From positions 959,813-1,023,812 of the forward strand of contig JAJEKV010000004.1 of the NCBI GenBank assembly GCA_021234155.1: a stretch of DNA of 64,000 nucleotides, in the 5' to 3' direction. Position numbers and translations under genes: made by a program. This DNA is from Isoetes taiwanensis (lineage: Eukaryota > Streptophyta > Lycopodiopsida > Isoetales > Isoetaceae). Under the pieces are notes generated by a model. It saw only the letters and a program-made list of their open reading frames with translations. It was not told the DNA's origin and made no database searches. Positions 10,600-23,045 of this stretch are shown one piece after another (position 1 is the stretch's first letter; the number at the start of each line of letters is the position of its first letter).

Positions 10600-12130
10600 T
10601 AATATTCTGGCCCCTCCATCTATATCAAAGTAGCAATTGGAATCAAGGCAGATCCCTTGAGTTTAAAACGGCTGCCATTTCCCCCAGATGCCGCTTTTTA
10701 AAGCTGCTTTTTAAAGCACAGGTCAGCACTAAATAGCATCAAATGCATTTCAAGATACTTAACTGTGCTACCAAATATCTCTGAAACTAAACTGAATCCT
10801 GCATTTTTTGATACAAGACGTTGGATCCTCTTGAATAATCCTCTATAGCCAGTGCAATCATCATGCCACAGTGAGTGCAACACGCTGCAGTGGCAGCATC
10901 TGCTGCTCTTCCAAAATCTGCCATAGCTATCATGTTTTTTCCCCTTCTTTGTTGTTGCTTTGAAGAGCTTCCTGCAGAAAGCCTAAGATCGTTACAGAAG
11001 CCGATGAATGCCTTTGCGGATTTTCATACTAACTATCTAAATGTCCAATCCGTCCACAGCATAGACGAGCACTATCATTAGGCTGCAAAAACCCTAAACT
11101 AGACTGGTTAGAACTGATTAGAGCTCCATTCCGGAGCTATGAATATGTAGTGATTACTGGCAACATAACATCAAGCATCCAGAGGTCCATGTTTAAAACT
11201 CATCTTGAAATATTCTAAATACACTATGCTAGCACAATCTACCAGCTTCAAATATAGCAATCTCTGATAAATGCTAAATCCAGTTTTCTCTCATAAATCC
11301 AGTTTTCTATCATGATCATGATCCATGTGCATGCCAAAACCACCTGGTATCAACCTACCATAGCCAAGACATGCCATATGATCTGCTATGCCCTGTATTA
11401 ACAATATGCATTCTCCACTAGTGCAGCCAGAAGCAAAACAAGACGATAACCAAGCACTAGCAAATCTAGCTAAGAATATACAACAACAAAACCGACTACA
11501 TAAGAGCACTGGCAAAGCAACCTAAGCATGTAGCAGGTAACATAGGGCACGGAAATTATGGAAAGCAAACTAACGCCAAAGCACATAAGGCAACCAACAG
11601 ATATCTAAGCAGCAAGCAGCCAGCCTGTAACTCATTTTCGTGTGTACAGGAACAACATAGCCAGGGGATTATTTATTATTAATACACAGAACGCTGATAT
11701 GCAGATATCTAGCACTAGAGATTTAAAGATTCAAGGAATACAGTGCGTAACAAGTAATCTTAGAACAAAACAGATTTTTACTCATCATTTCAAATCTGAA
11801 CTATACAAAATATCCACAGGTCTTATCTGATAAATAAGCTATGATCTAACAGTAACGGAAATGCTTCATAAGCAACATAGTAATGGACACAAATTATATT
11901 CGAAGTATCATATTTGTCTAACAGGCTATTCAACAGACTTATCTCTGAATATGGCCCTAATCAAACAATAGCGGAAATGTCCAGGAGACCCTTTAGCAAA
12001 GATTCGGCATGGTTCTTCTGGCTGCTTGGATGCATCGCCTATGTTGGACGCAACGCTTGGACCTTGACGCACCTATAAAAGTGAAATATAATATTGTTAT
12101 AATATCTTTATATCAGCCACACCTTCGATG
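10600..12130. other. Intergenic, nothing recognised
   Basis: No frame resembles a protein family, and no terminal repeats were found. The sequence is unusually free of recognisable repeats for this window. Confidence 0.5.
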
Positions 12131-12139
12131 ATACAAGCT

Positions 12140-13005
12140 ACCGTATTCTAAACGAGATGTGCTCTAGATTACTTCCCTCATCGGATCTGTCAATTTTGTA
12201 GCCCCCAAACCGTATAGGGCTTGGTTATCTCATGTTTTGATTATGGTCATTTGTGATTATGATTTTGAAATATGAAATACCAGGACTCAAAGCTCTATGT
12301 AGGTTCGTCTAAGGTCTACAAATATAAAATATGGGGACTTGAACCTCTATCAAATATGGGGTATCAAAATACTTCAGTGTCTTAATAAAAATGCTTTAAC
12401 CAATACAACCAGCAAGCTAAAGTGATTACTTTTTCTATTGAAAATCTCTCTCGCTCTCTCCCTTCCCTTTTTTCCCTATGATTTCGGAATGTATGCATTC
12501 ATATCGAGTCCCCCCAGAATCCCCTGTTATTTTACTACATATTTTTAAGCGAGGTGCACCTAATTAATGCAATCATTGCATCCATCGATCCTATGGCTCA
12601 GATTGCATGTTGGGGCCTCTGGGCACCTCTGGTTTTGTTTATGGCCATTTTTTATTGAGAGCGCCTAAGATTTTGAAATATGAAATATACGTTTGCCTAA
12701 GACTTTAGAATATAAAGTATGGGTATTCAAACTTTATACGAGTTCGCCTAAGGTGAATATGGGTTTGCCAAATATGAATTGGAGAGACTTGAAACTCTAT
12801 CAAATTAAATGCCCTAATAAAAATACTCTGACCAATACAACTAACTTAGCCAATGTGGCATGACATTCTATCTATCTATTGGACGTATAATTTTTATTTA
12901 TAACAACCTATAAGATGTTTTAGGGGTATTATAGTTTTAGGAATAGTCATTTATACATCCATATGAAATCTCCCTAGAACCCCTGTTAACGTTACATATT
13001 GTAAT
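12140..13005 (-). repeat. Two diverged tandem units of the 0.44-kb repeat
   Basis: Words of the 48.15-50.38 kb array recur twice in the same order. Examples are TATTCTAAACGAGATG (12148), GTGATTATGATTTTGAAATATG (shared core GATTTTGAAATATGAAATA), TCCCCCCAGAATCCCCTGTTATTTT, and a second round from about 12545 to 13005. Divergence is much greater than between units of the 48-kb array, so this pair is older. Confidence 0.65.
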
Positions 13006-13351
13006 GAAAGAAAACTGGAATTGATAAATATTATAACTCATGCAATGCTTCGACATCAACTCCTCTTATAGATCCAATCCTCATATGGCTCAAGCCTTAT
13101 ATGGTACAGACCTTCTTTGGCTCATTCTCCCATAAAGCACTGTTGTTTCTTGTATTCTTCATTGGCGTTTCCTCTGAGCTGAATCTGTGATGTTGTACGG
13201 AGTCTTGGGCATAAGCATGCTGCAGTATCTACTTTTGGAACCTACCAGAGTACCTTCACTAGGTATTTCAAAAATAGGTATTGTTTTCTTGTTCGTTCTA
13301 TCAAAGCTACTTTAAAAGTTCAAAATAAGTGTCAAAGGCATGCTAATTTTT

Positions 13352-13700
13352 TTTTTGAAGGACGAAAGCCAAAAAGTTTATTAATCAGATAAAAAGTACA
13401 AAATTCACATGCCATAGGAGCACGAGCCTAGCGCACAATGTATTACTTCAGAATAGGAGACTAACGATAAGAATCAATTTGAAGATACTGAATCCAGATG
13501 CATTCTGTCATTTCTGACTCAAGGGAGGAACACTCGTAAGCTGTCACTATCTTTTTCTGGGCCACCGTAATAATACCTCGTGCAGATGAATGAATGTCCT
13601 GAAAGATGTGGTGTCTGTGACGCTCCCATATCGACCACAAGAGCCAACCAGAACCAAGATGGAATGCCCTCTGTTTAGCTGGGCCATGCATTGGGATAGG
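13352..13700 (-). pseudogene. L1-type LINE 3' end fragment
   Basis: The plus strand starts with a T run at 13351-13359, which is a poly(A) tail on the minus strand. The minus sense ends CTGATTAATAAACTTTTTGG before it, as plant L1 elements often do. Upstream on the minus strand (13461-13691) a frame reads WLLWSIWERHRHHIFQD, resembling the Trp-rich end of plant L1 ORF2 proteins. Only the C-terminal end remains. It belongs to a different LINE family from the others in the window, which have short-repeat tails. Confidence 0.6.
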
Positions 13701-13870
13701 ACGCCAAGAGGATGCATCAGCAGTGCAATGTACTGTGAAACAAACCTTGTAGCCAGGGCCTTGTTCAAAAGCATGTTAATATTGAAGGTCAAGATAGAGA
13801 CAATACTATTGGAGGTGCAAATGAATGAATCCAATTTAATACTTATTAATTATTGCGGCATCATATAAGT

Positions 13871-16344
13871 ATCGAGTACCTAGTGTGAGATATTTTTTTA
13901 ATGTAGTTGTAGTTTTATGGTCTCTAAATAATACTCTTTTTAGGTGCATTGTAGCATGCTTATCTCCCCCCTCCCCTCCCGGGGTTTTGATTGAATAGCA
14001 TTGTGCCAGTCTTGTGGTTATAGCTCTTTGGTCTTTTTGCAGTCTGTATGGCCTAGTCCGGTTGTGTTTTGTCCCCTGTGAGCTAATGGTTGTACGATTA
14101 CTATCAGGTGAATTTTTCAGTTGGCTAATGGGCCCCTGCATTCTTTCCAACTACTTGTCGCTTCTGAAGGGCATCAAGGGAAAGCCCCCCTTAATCGAGC
14201 CTGTACATTGGAATTCTCGATCTCGGCATGGCTTCCGAGGATCCTCTTAGATCTTATCTCCTTTTCCTTGGATCATTTCTTCATTATGATACGGTGATTC
14301 TTGTATATTGGATCCAGCTTTATGGTTTGCTGACACATGACCCATGGGTGGCTCCTAACCCTTTCACATTTGACAGTTAGTGCGTTGTTATTTTTTGCGG
14401 TAATGGAGCTCTGACATTACTAGCGCTTATAGAATGGCGTGTCTTGCCAAGCTGCCAAGGTGGTCGCGTGGAGTTTTGATGTGACAACCTTAGCGGGCCA
14501 TGTTGGGGCACAGCTTGGATGGATGGCAGTACCACACTGTAGCTGTTGGGTTCGAAGGAGTGAGACTGCGGTCTTCTAGATTCCTTTGACTTGACATCCT
14601 ATTTGGGGATCTATAACCTCATTATGAATGATTGTGTGTTACTCTCGGGGTTGTCTATACGATCGGGGTATTGATTTATTTTCTTCACTCATTTGGAGTT
14701 CGTTATTGTATTCCTCTATAAGTGTTTTTATTCATGGAACACCACTTCATAGAACCTCCCCAATATGCCTTGCTCAACAACTCGCATCAAAATAAATACT
14801 AACCATCATGCCATTGGGCAATCCATAATGGTACCTAGATATAACTGAAAGATAATATGATATAGTTGTATCACAAACCAATATTTCTACATATGCTAAT
14901 TGGTGGCTTTCGTGCATTTTGGTGCTTCAATAGAATAGATAGATAGTATGGAAATTGGTTTCAACATTCTTGTCTTTTGGTTAACGTTGCCTCTTTGTGA
15001 CACATCTCATTTCCTTTCTAGTGGGCCTCTGGTTGTTGCAAAATGGAAGACCCATCCCATACTTTCTCATTAAAGCAGGTTGTAACACCTAGGAACATCA
15101 AGTAGTATCACATCAAAGGAAATGACTAAAATGGAGAAAACATTAGGCCTGATATTATGGGGGCAATGCTACCACATATGTAACGTGTACAAAGGTAAAT
15201 ATACATATCATACACTAAGACCTACTATGAAAAAAAAAAGCCAATGTAGTATTTATATAGGCAAACAGCATAGGAAGTATCTAGAAGAGTAGACGCTGAA
15301 GAGTATTTTTGCATCTAGAAGAAAGCAATTGGTAATGGGATGTAGCAATATCGCCATTACTACAAGAATTAAAGACCTTTGGAAAAAATTTCAAAGAGAA
15401 AAATGCCATATTAAGGAAGCAATGAATGTTTTAAACTAGCTTCTTGAAGACTATAGCTTGAAGTTATGGGCTATAATTTGATAATCATTGTTACTCTAGA
15501 ACTCAGACTTGTTGTTGAGCTTTGGAAAACTTTTTTACCCATTTGCTCTTATCCAAGGGAGCACTGTTCTCTTTTATTTCATTGACATCCATGGTGGGTG
15601 ATGTTGATTAACCTTATTTTAAGGAATGCCAGAGTGGGAAAGAAAAAGCATAACAATCTAAGGAATGGATTTCTATCTTGCTAAGATGGGGTTTTCTTAT
15701 AATAAAACAGGGAGTCTAAGGGCCGAAATGGGCAAGAAATTTAGACTCTAAAGGTAAGGTTATCAGTCTGGCCTAGGAGGATAACCAAAAATGCGTGACT
15801 GAGGTTGTATGTCCGAGGCCAGATATTTGGCATATGAAGGCCAATAACCACCTTATCGGTCTTATATGGGTGAAATCCTCTAGTACCGATAACGATAACT
15901 AGTTATCAGCCTACACCAATAGCCTACACCAATAGTGATAACCAAAAAAACAAAGACTCTCCCTTTTCAGTGAAGAGTCCGATAAGGACAAGGGGTCTAA
16001 ACCACTGTTGGGCAAATTCCGGGCTACAGAAGGTTTGTTCCGGTTGAAACTAAGAATTTCCGGTTGAGTTAGCGCATTGCAGGAAAAATTCCGATAGATT
16101 TTTATGTATATTTGTATAAGAGTAATACAAATTTCCGATTGGGAACTGAAAATACCTGGCTATTCGATGAAAGAGTAGGCAAATTTCGATTGGGTTTAAA
16201 AACTTTGCCCAATACTGGTCTAAACTTTGAAGAAAGTGCGGTGTAAAATAAAGCAACACAAAAAATCTATGTAGGCTAGGTGATATTTGAGCAGGGACGT
16301 GGCAGACGGGGAGCCTATTTGCTGGGGATAAGTTAGTTGCAAAA
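13871..16344. other. Intergenic DNA upstream of the SOUL gene
   Basis: No coding sequence recognised. 13.9-14.75 kb is T/G-rich. 15.85-15.96 kb has short repeats (CCTACACCAATAG twice). The promoter of the SOUL gene must lie in the last few hundred bases, but no convincing TATA box stands out. GTAAAATAAAG at about 16244 is the closest AT-rich candidate. Confidence 0.5.
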
Positions 16345-17429
16345 ATGCAAGGCAAGGCGATGGCGATGGCGCTGGCGATGGTGGCAATTGCAGTGAGTGT
16401 GTTAGTGGCGGGAGCGTATGGGCGGGAGTTAGAATTGGATGGAGTATTGAGTGTGTCCACAGATTTAGATTTGCTGCTCCAAAGTGGAGCGCAGGACGAA
16501 TACTGTGGACCGGAGCTGTCCATCGAAACCGCCCAATGCACAGTCCTCAAGAAGACCCCCTCCTACGAAATCCGCCAGTACCCCGCAGGCCAGGTTCGCC
16601 CATTTCTTGCCCTTTTCTGCCCTTTGCTTTTCCCCCATTTCATCTTCCATTTTTTTATTTTTTATTTTTTTTTTCCCCACAGATTTGGGTTTCCACCCTT
16701 GTCAATGCCTCCTTCGATGAATCCAAATACACTGGTTTCTATCGGCTCTTTTATTTCATCTCTGGGAAGAATTCACGTGCCGAGAAGATTGAAATGACCG
16801 CACCTGTCCTCATTTGGCCCGAACCCAATCACCATGGTTATGTTATCTCATTCTTTGTCCCGCACAGGTTAGTTCTTATCTCTCGATAATCAGATAATCA
16901 ATTCAGTTCAATTCAATTCAATTGGGTTGTCTTCATCTAGGAACTAGAATTTACTAGATTGATAACATAGGAAGGGGCTTTGAAAAATCGAGGTAGCCAA
17001 ACAAACTTATAAACATTGCTCTTTGCCTTTGATTGAAGTGAGTAGCTGCTAGCTCTTTAACTATATTCAAATAGGATGTGTGTTTATAAACTTTTTTAGC
17101 ATTATGGTGAATATAATACTTTATCTTTCCCTCTATTTTTTATGTGTTTGCTTCTTGCAACCAGGTTTAAATCTGTTGAAGACTTGCCCAAGCCGCTAGA
17201 TAGTACCGTCTTTTTCCATGTAGAGGAAGAAGTAAATCGTGCAGTGGTTGGTCCTTTTGGTGGTTTTCCAACATTGTCTGACTATCAAGAGAAGTGGAAA
17301 CAATTGAAGGGAGTCTTGGATAGAGATGAAGTGAAGTATAATGAATTGTCTGTTACATATCTTGGATACAGTAGCCCTTTCCAATTTGTGGGGAGGAAAC
17401 AAGAAGTCTTTGTCAACTTATCCACATAG
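16345..17429 (+). CDS. SOUL/HBP-type heme-binding-like protein, secreted
   Basis: Three exons: 16345-16593, 16683-16867 and 17165-17429. Introns of 89 and 297 bp have GT-AG ends, and the joined frame is exactly 233 codons including the stop. The 232-aa product starts with a hydrophobic Ala/Val/Met-rich signal peptide (about residues 5-26, ending near AGAYG). The SOUL domain follows from about residue 52. Visible marks are YEIRQYPAG (74-82), the WVSTLVNASF strand, EKIEMTAPV (117-125), a FVPHRF segment and the C-terminal PFQFVGRKQEVFV. Length, order and the MTAPV block fit the plant SOUL/HBP family, whose members bind tetrapyrroles or act as heme carriers. The signal peptide puts this one in the secretory pathway. 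Heme ligands cannot be assigned here. This is the only intact host gene seen. The first ATG is chosen because it begins the signal peptide. Confidence 0.93.
16898..16925. repeat. Short (ATTCA)n run in intron 2
   Basis: CAATTCAGTTCAATTCAATT and its continuation lie inside intron 2 of the SOUL gene. The unit matches LINE tails elsewhere in the window, but the LINE end sequence beside it is not convincing, so its origin is open. Confidence 0.6.
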
Positions 17430-17637
17430 AGGTGCTTACTCAAGACCTTATATACTACGGTATGTACAATAAGAATGCATATACTACTATATTTACCTGC
17501 AAACATATATTCAAGTGTCTCGAGCGACCCACCTTTTGCATAAAATATTGGTATACATCGACAATGAGCTTGCCTTAGTAGGTAATAATCATCTTGCTAT
17601 ATATAACTAGTTTGTTGATATAAACCTTTGTGCAAGT

Positions 17638-17833
17638 TGATAAATTACAGAAATGAAGGAGATGAATTGATCAGAGTGGCTGGAAAAACCCCAGCCGTGG
17701 TTTACAATATATAGATTTATGAACAGACAAAAATGAAACGACATAACTGTATATTGGTGTCGATTCATGTGGATTGCCCTGCTGGCAGATCCATTCCATT
17801 GATCCAGGATGTATGATCATCCTTTCCTCAACA
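17638..17833 (-). repeat. TRIM 3' LTR
   Basis: About 93-95 percent identical by eye to 18362-18556. Differences include an indel in the AAAAACCCCAGCC region and CAGATCC versus CACATCC. The divergence suggests the insertion is not brand new. Confidence 0.93.
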
Positions 17834-17842
17834 CTCCCCCTT
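17834..17842 (-). promoter_or_regulatory. TRIM polypurine tract
   Basis: AAGGGGGAG on the minus strand directly precedes the LTR start TGTTGAGG. It is the expected plus-strand primer. Confidence 0.88.
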
Positions 17843-18350
17843 GATCAGCATCCGATCAAGCGTCCTAGGAGTTCTAACCTGCTCCCCCTTGCTCTACAAT
17901 CCCTTCTGGATTGCAGGTGTGCACATAGCCATGCACCCAAGCCTCTTATGGGCTTCTTCTGATTCACTTCCTGAACCAGGCTCCAAAGGGAAAAACAACT
18001 TAGTGACAGGAAATGCATACCAACAAGATTTGATTCTCTGCAATTTGCTTCCATGCTCTGCATCTGATTTGTGGGGACTCTGGTGCTCCGCTTTGAGCAA
18101 ATTTTTCCCCATCGTCTCACAGAACAGAAGCAAATCTCGACTGCAGCATATCCCAAGATGCATGCAGGCATCTAGGTCTTCAATACATGGATTTGGAATG
18201 AAAAGAATAAGGAAATAATACCTCCAATTTCTTCAATTCTAATTTGGAGCTCTTGGTCTTCATTATCTACACATTAATCTCCGTCATAGCAGGTCCCAGG
18301 GCTGCTCTACAGCAGCCACGAATCCTTCAGATCTTCTAAGCCATCTCTGA

Positions 18351-18361
18351 CTCTGATACCA
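18351..18361 (-). promoter_or_regulatory. TRIM primer-binding site (tRNA-iMet)
   Basis: CTCTGATACCA on the plus strand is TGGTATCAGAG on the minus strand. It is complementary to the 3' end of initiator tRNA-Met and directly adjoins the LTR. Confidence 0.93.
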
Positions 18362-18556
18362 TGATAAATTATAGAAATGAAGGAGATGAATTGATCAGAG
18401 TGGCCGAAAAAACCCAGCCGTGGTTTACAATATATAGATGTATGAGCATACAAAAATGAAACGACATAACTGTATATTGGTGTCGATTCATGTGGATTGC
18501 CCTGCTGGCACATCCATTCTGTTGATCCAGGATGCGTGATCATCCTTTCCTCAACA
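18362..18556 (-). repeat. TRIM 5' LTR
   Basis: Pairs with the LTR at 17638-17833. The primer-binding site lies immediately inside it. Confidence 0.93.
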
Positions 18557-18892
18557 CAAGTGAGGCCAAGCTCATTGTTGTTTGTATGCCATGTCCTATT
18601 ATGTCATTCACATCTTATACCATGTCGAAATGTGTTTTCATGTCCTCACCCTCCATGTCATGTGCCTCTATGTCACTCACATTCCATATCATTTTATTAC
18701 ACGTCATAGGAAATAGGATGCACGTGCATTTCACCATTGCCTTTATCATTAGCTTTTGTCTAGTCACCAATATTTGTTTATTATTAGTTGTTCCCTAGTT
18801 TGTCAATCATTAGTTTTTGCTTGATTAATGAATTTTCCTATCACCTTGTCAAATCACCAAATAAGCAATGATCATATGGCAAAGATGGTTTT

Positions 18893-19140
18893 TTTATCTC
18901 TTGTTTAAAGGATGCAAAAGTTTATTAATCAACAGAAATAACATACACAGATGAAGGATTGAAAACTCAGTAGAGAAAATGTGCACTAGAGCAGAACCAC
19001 TCGCCACCTTTGCAGCACGCATGGCTTGGACATGAAATGACAATAAGACATCTAAAAGCCAAAGTTGCTTCCACATGATGAGTTGGACAACTTTTGAAAT
19101 ATGACATGTCAGATCTTTCTTTGCATTTCTCATGCCTAGT
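18893..19140 (-). mobile_element. Possible L1-type 3' tail fragment
   Basis: A T run, then AAAGTTTATTAATCAACAG on the plus strand resembles the L1 3' end at 13.35 kb. The upstream minus-strand sequence does not show a recognisable reverse-transcriptase domain, so the call rests on the tail only. Confidence 0.35.
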
Positions 19141-19834
19141 TGGCTAATTTGACATGTTACTTTTTGTCATACTTGATGTGTCTTTGAATTGTCTCCTTTT
19201 CTTGGTTCATAATATGGAAGGTGACTTGTTGGGTTGGGATTGGTATTGTCCTCGTGCAGGCACGTTATAGGTTGGTGTATCATGTGGATGCAATTGTTGT
19301 GCCTGACTTCTGTCGGTCGGTCCGTCCGTCCGTCATGGCTAGAACTTCTCATGGTGATAGTTGAAACTCTCCCTCTCGCGCTCGACAATATGTGTCAAAG
19401 TTGAAATCAACCCCCAGTTTTTCCATGGTTTGGAGAGTAGAGTTCATTTGGGTTGCTATGCGACTTAAATGGTTGCTTATGAAGTCTCCATTGGTCTCAT
19501 TGTTATTACTGCATTAATCTGTGTAGGTTCTTGTAATTTCAGTGAGATTGTCAGCCATTGACCTAGGGAATACATAGAAAAGTCGCCTCAAGATCTGTCT
19601 TCTCAGGCTTACCGTACCAGCTTTAGCGCCTTTGGCTCCAATAAATATGAAGGTCGCCTCTCCTGTGTTGTTCTGGCCACCCCCACTGTTGAAACTAAGA
19701 ATGTTATTAGTCCTGAACCAGAAGAGGAAGCCTTGTTCTATTCCACTAGTTCAGTTGCTATCTACCCTGGTGAAGAAAGAGAATTGCCTGAAGCTGTGCG
19801 TGATAGATATTCTATTATATAGAAGGAAGAAAGG
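19141..19834. other. Intergenic, nothing recognised
   Basis: Contains a small CGGTCGGTCCGTCCGTCCGT microsatellite near 19313. No coding signal. Confidence 0.5.
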
Positions 19835-20290
19835 AAGGAAGTATATTTTAACATCCGCGGAGGGCAAACCGGCCTATGAGACGGTATACGCACTAACAAA
19901 GAAGATAAAAACCACACCGAAAATACAAATGCTTCTATACAATGTGTCGCTACTACTGGGATGAAAAAACCCCTATGTGGGAGGAAAAAACCTGGTAGTA
20001 GGCTCTCAGATCCCCTGTCCCGTAATAGATACTACGGTAGACCTGCAAATTGTAGGACATGAGACATGCAAGCATCAACGATGCCAGCAAGTGATACAAC
20101 GGTGTCTCGGAGCATCTAAGATCAGCAGTGTTGCTCGGATGTGCATATATGTCGGACACTCCTGCAGAGCATGGTGCTCATCCTCTACTATTTGCATGTG
20201 GCAACACTGGCATATTCTCTCATGCCGGGGGATTCTCTACGCTTCACCCGTACTCCAGCGACGTGTTCCAATTCTGAGATGATGGGACCC
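19835..20290 (-). pseudogene. LINE 3' segment (zinc finger and 3' UTR)
   Basis: Minus-strand reading shows a zinc-binding motif RICQCCHMQIVEDEHH followed by ECPTYMHIR. It closely parallels RICRICDTGEVEDENH at 53.3 kb in the other long LINE. Beyond it comes the family 3' end (CTCATAGGCCGGTTTGCCCTC and GATGTTAAAATA, 19840-19900). The segment is continuous in frame with 27511-28365 once the insertion at 20291-27510 is removed. GACCC at 20286-20290 is the left target-site copy. Confidence 0.85.
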
Positions 20291-22770
20291 TGTTAGCCTA
20301 AAACCTGGAATTTTAGTCTAACCTCAAAGGAAGTGCAAACAAACTGGTCAGGACCTCCAGATCACTTAGGGTGATCAATCCTCGATCATATAAAGCAAAA
20401 GAACTCAATTTGAAATGCTAGATTTCTCAAAATCACTACAGTCCCTGAAGCAAAAAAAACTGTCAGAACAAAAATCAGTTTAGCAGTCACACCCTTTAAG
20501 ATTTTTGAGTTTTGATTTTTGGTATGGTTTATAGACAAGTGGAGGAAGCTACTGGTGAAAGTCTGACTCGATTTGGATAGAGGAAGGCCAAGAAAATCTA
20601 TGTCAAAGTTCAGTAAAAAATTGGTCAATGCCAAAACAGAGAGCCAAAATTTGCAAATATAGTTTGGTGATGAATCTTGAGTTGGAATTTGTATAAACAG
20701 CTTCAAAATAAACTCTAGATCATGTGCATAAGGTTTTCTTGACAAGCAAACACTATGATATTTACTGAGATGGGCCAAAGTCTCGATTTCTGTCACAGTT
20801 TATGACAGTTATGGAAAAAACTATTTTTTCTTTGTTTTCTTTACATATAAGCAATACTCAAACCTTTTAAAGAATGGGACACGACTATTTAATTTGGATT
20901 CTACTTTAAATATCTGGTTTCTATTAGTTTAGACAGGCAGAACAACTTGAAACAAAAGAAGATGGAAACACTATTTGTCCAGGCAATGAATATGCATTCA
21001 AATCATAAGATATCACAGGAGTTTAGAATTCTCAGCAAGTAATACCCAGGATAATGCTTGAGAACAGATCCCAAGGCATTGTCAACTTCTGAAAACCCAA
21101 AAATTATCAGAAAGAGAAAATAATAAGATAATTTGAGTAGCAGTAGGAGTTTTGATGTCAAATAAGTCACAACAGAGTCGGTCTTCAATCAAAATACAGT
21201 CAATCTTCAATCTCGAGCAGGATTAGCAGAATTTGAGGTAGAACAGATCAAGAGAATATCAGGAATATAGAAATCGCCCAGATCACAGAGGTATATCTCC
21301 GAGGGGGGTGATGATTTGATCTGTGATGCTGGCTTAAGAACTGTTCTTCCCCAAAACTAGCTCGGCCGAGTGATTTTAGGCCTAATTTGAGCAATTTCTA
21401 TCAAACCAAGTGCCACAGAGGATCACCGAGGTCTCGGAAAAGGTTCAGGAGCTGATTTCGGGAGAAAATTGGCGGGATTCAATCAAGTTATGGCACGAAT
21501 TGGCCAGATTTAGCAGGTTCCCCTATTTCTTAGGGTTCATCGAAAAATTCTTGAAGGCCATATATCCCACAGGCTAAAATGATTCTGGAGGCTCATGTAT
21601 ATAAGGCTTAATGCTGACCCAGCTAATAACTGTGCGTGCCACGCAGAGGGGACACCCAGCCCGTGTCTGGCCCCCACGCCCTGCTGCCACGTGGAAATGA
21701 GAATGGAAATGGGGGGGGTGACGTGGAATGATGTAGAAATAGATAGGGTAAATAGGCTAGAATAGGTTTTTTCTTTTTTATTTTTATGGCACGCATCCCA
21801 AGAAATAATATTTGAGGAATTTTCCAAAGTCTTTTTTGAATTTTGGAAAGGCCAACATAGCTATTTTTTGCCAAGCTCCAAATCTAGAGTGTTTTCAAGT
21901 CAAATTGAGATACTTGAAATTTTGCCCATTTTGACCATGGTCAATGAGTTTTCAACCTTGGGAATGGTGAAAAAATCATAGGAAGAGGGTGAAAAGATAG
22001 GAAAAAAAAAAAAAAAAAAAGCTATGGCGGGATTTGGGGAAATAAGATGAAAGTAAAATTCAAGCCTCCTTGCTCTTGAAGTTTTTCATGATCTCTTGAG
22101 AGCAATTCACAAGTGGAGGTGAGGCCAATAAAAATATAGGTAGTGAAGTAATGAAAGAAGGCATGACAAGGTGGAAATGGGGTATAAAAAAGATGAAAGG
22201 AAAGTGGATATGGAATGGATGAAATGGATAAAGGATGGAAACCCCTCAGTAGCACATGATCTTATCTCCAAAGCTCAAATCATACCTCATAACTTTGCTC
22301 AAGGCCCTAGGGTCTTCCAAACTTCTAAAAGGTCTTCCAATCTTCAAGGCCTAAACAAGAGCAAAATTCACCTTTAAAGTGACATCTTCATAGGTGTGAC
22401 TTCCAAACCATTGGTGCAACTCCATTTAGCTCCATATGAGTAAATATGAGCAACATGCTTATAACTCCTTGTATAGCTTGCTATATCCTTTGCCTGGTCT
22501 TCAAGAAATAAGAATGTAACTAGAAAATTTCCTCAAAGGAAAGAATTAGGCTATACAACCAAGATCCCAAGGGTCTTCCAAACTTGAGCCAATTTCTTCC
22601 AAACTCTAGCAGGATCAAAATAACACTAACTCTTACCATATGAGTAATAGGAAAGTAACTTAAGATGAAACCTCAAAAGAAACCACAAGTCTTCCAAACT
22701 CTGACAAGTATCTTCCAATCTTGAAACTCTAGGTATCATGATGGTCCATGTTGCCCAAAAAGGGGCAACA
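20291..22770 (-). repeat. LTR A, left arm (inverted)
   Basis: 2480 bp, starts TGTTAGCC and ends GGGGCAACA. It is the reverse complement of 23046-25498 with only scattered differences, mainly in a G/C-rich stretch (21640-21720) and an A run (21999-22020). Both arms hold the same 136-codon frame (20386-20796 minus, 24993-25403 plus) with identical translation. That frame matches no family I know and is probably incidental. Confidence 0.93.
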
Positions 22771-23045
22771 TCTTTATATGTAGAGGTTCATCCACTTTGA
22801 TTATCATTGTCATATGCAGGTTCATCCACTTCTTCTCCATATTCACCTGTCTTGAGTTGTCCTACCCTCCATTTGATCTTATTTTCTTATCACTCTCTCC
22901 ATTACCTTATACTCTGCCTCATATTTCCCACCACTGCAGAGTAATTCTATTCCCTCCACCACTTGTTGATATTTTGAAGACCTTCAGTTAGCATTTCTTT
23001 CCTTTGAGGCTGAGGGGACCAGCCTCATTCTTTCCTTTGAGGAGA
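22771..23045. other. Spacer between the two LTR A arms
   Basis: 275 bp. It contains AGGTTCATCCACTT twice (22786 and 22817 region), a C/T-rich middle and a stem-loop at 23006-23026 just before the right arm. It is the only sequence left where the internal region of an LTR element would be. Confidence 0.8.
23006..23026 (+). promoter_or_regulatory. Stem-loop upstream of right LTR A
   Basis: 6-bp stem GAGGCT/AGCCTC around the loop GAGGGGACC, ending 19 bases before the LTR start. The same loop with a differently paired stem lies before LTR B (26834-26854). A purine-rich loop at this place may act in plus-strand priming. Confidence 0.75.

Larger units (their letters stand above)
17638..18556 (-). 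mobile_element. Complete TRIM (short LTR retrotransposon)
   Basis: Two direct LTRs of about 196 bp (17638-17833 and 18362-18556) start TGATAAATTA and end CCTCAACA. They flank 528 bp with no coding capacity. Five-base duplications CAAGT sit at 17633-17637 and 18557-18561. On the minus strand the primer-binding site TGGTATCAGAG lies directly inside the right LTR (18351-18361) and a purine tract AAGGGGGAG abuts the left LTR (17834-17842). This fixes the orientation as minus. The site matches the 3' end of initiator tRNA-Met. Size and lack of gag/pol define a terminal-repeat retrotransposon in miniature. It depends on a partner element and sits about 200 bp beyond the SOUL stop codon. Confidence 0.96.

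Noticed and set aside
16868..17164. LINE insertion in intron 2 of the SOUL gene
   Set aside because: The ATTCA run resembles LINE tails, but the sequence beside it does not match the LINE 3' module in the required orientation.
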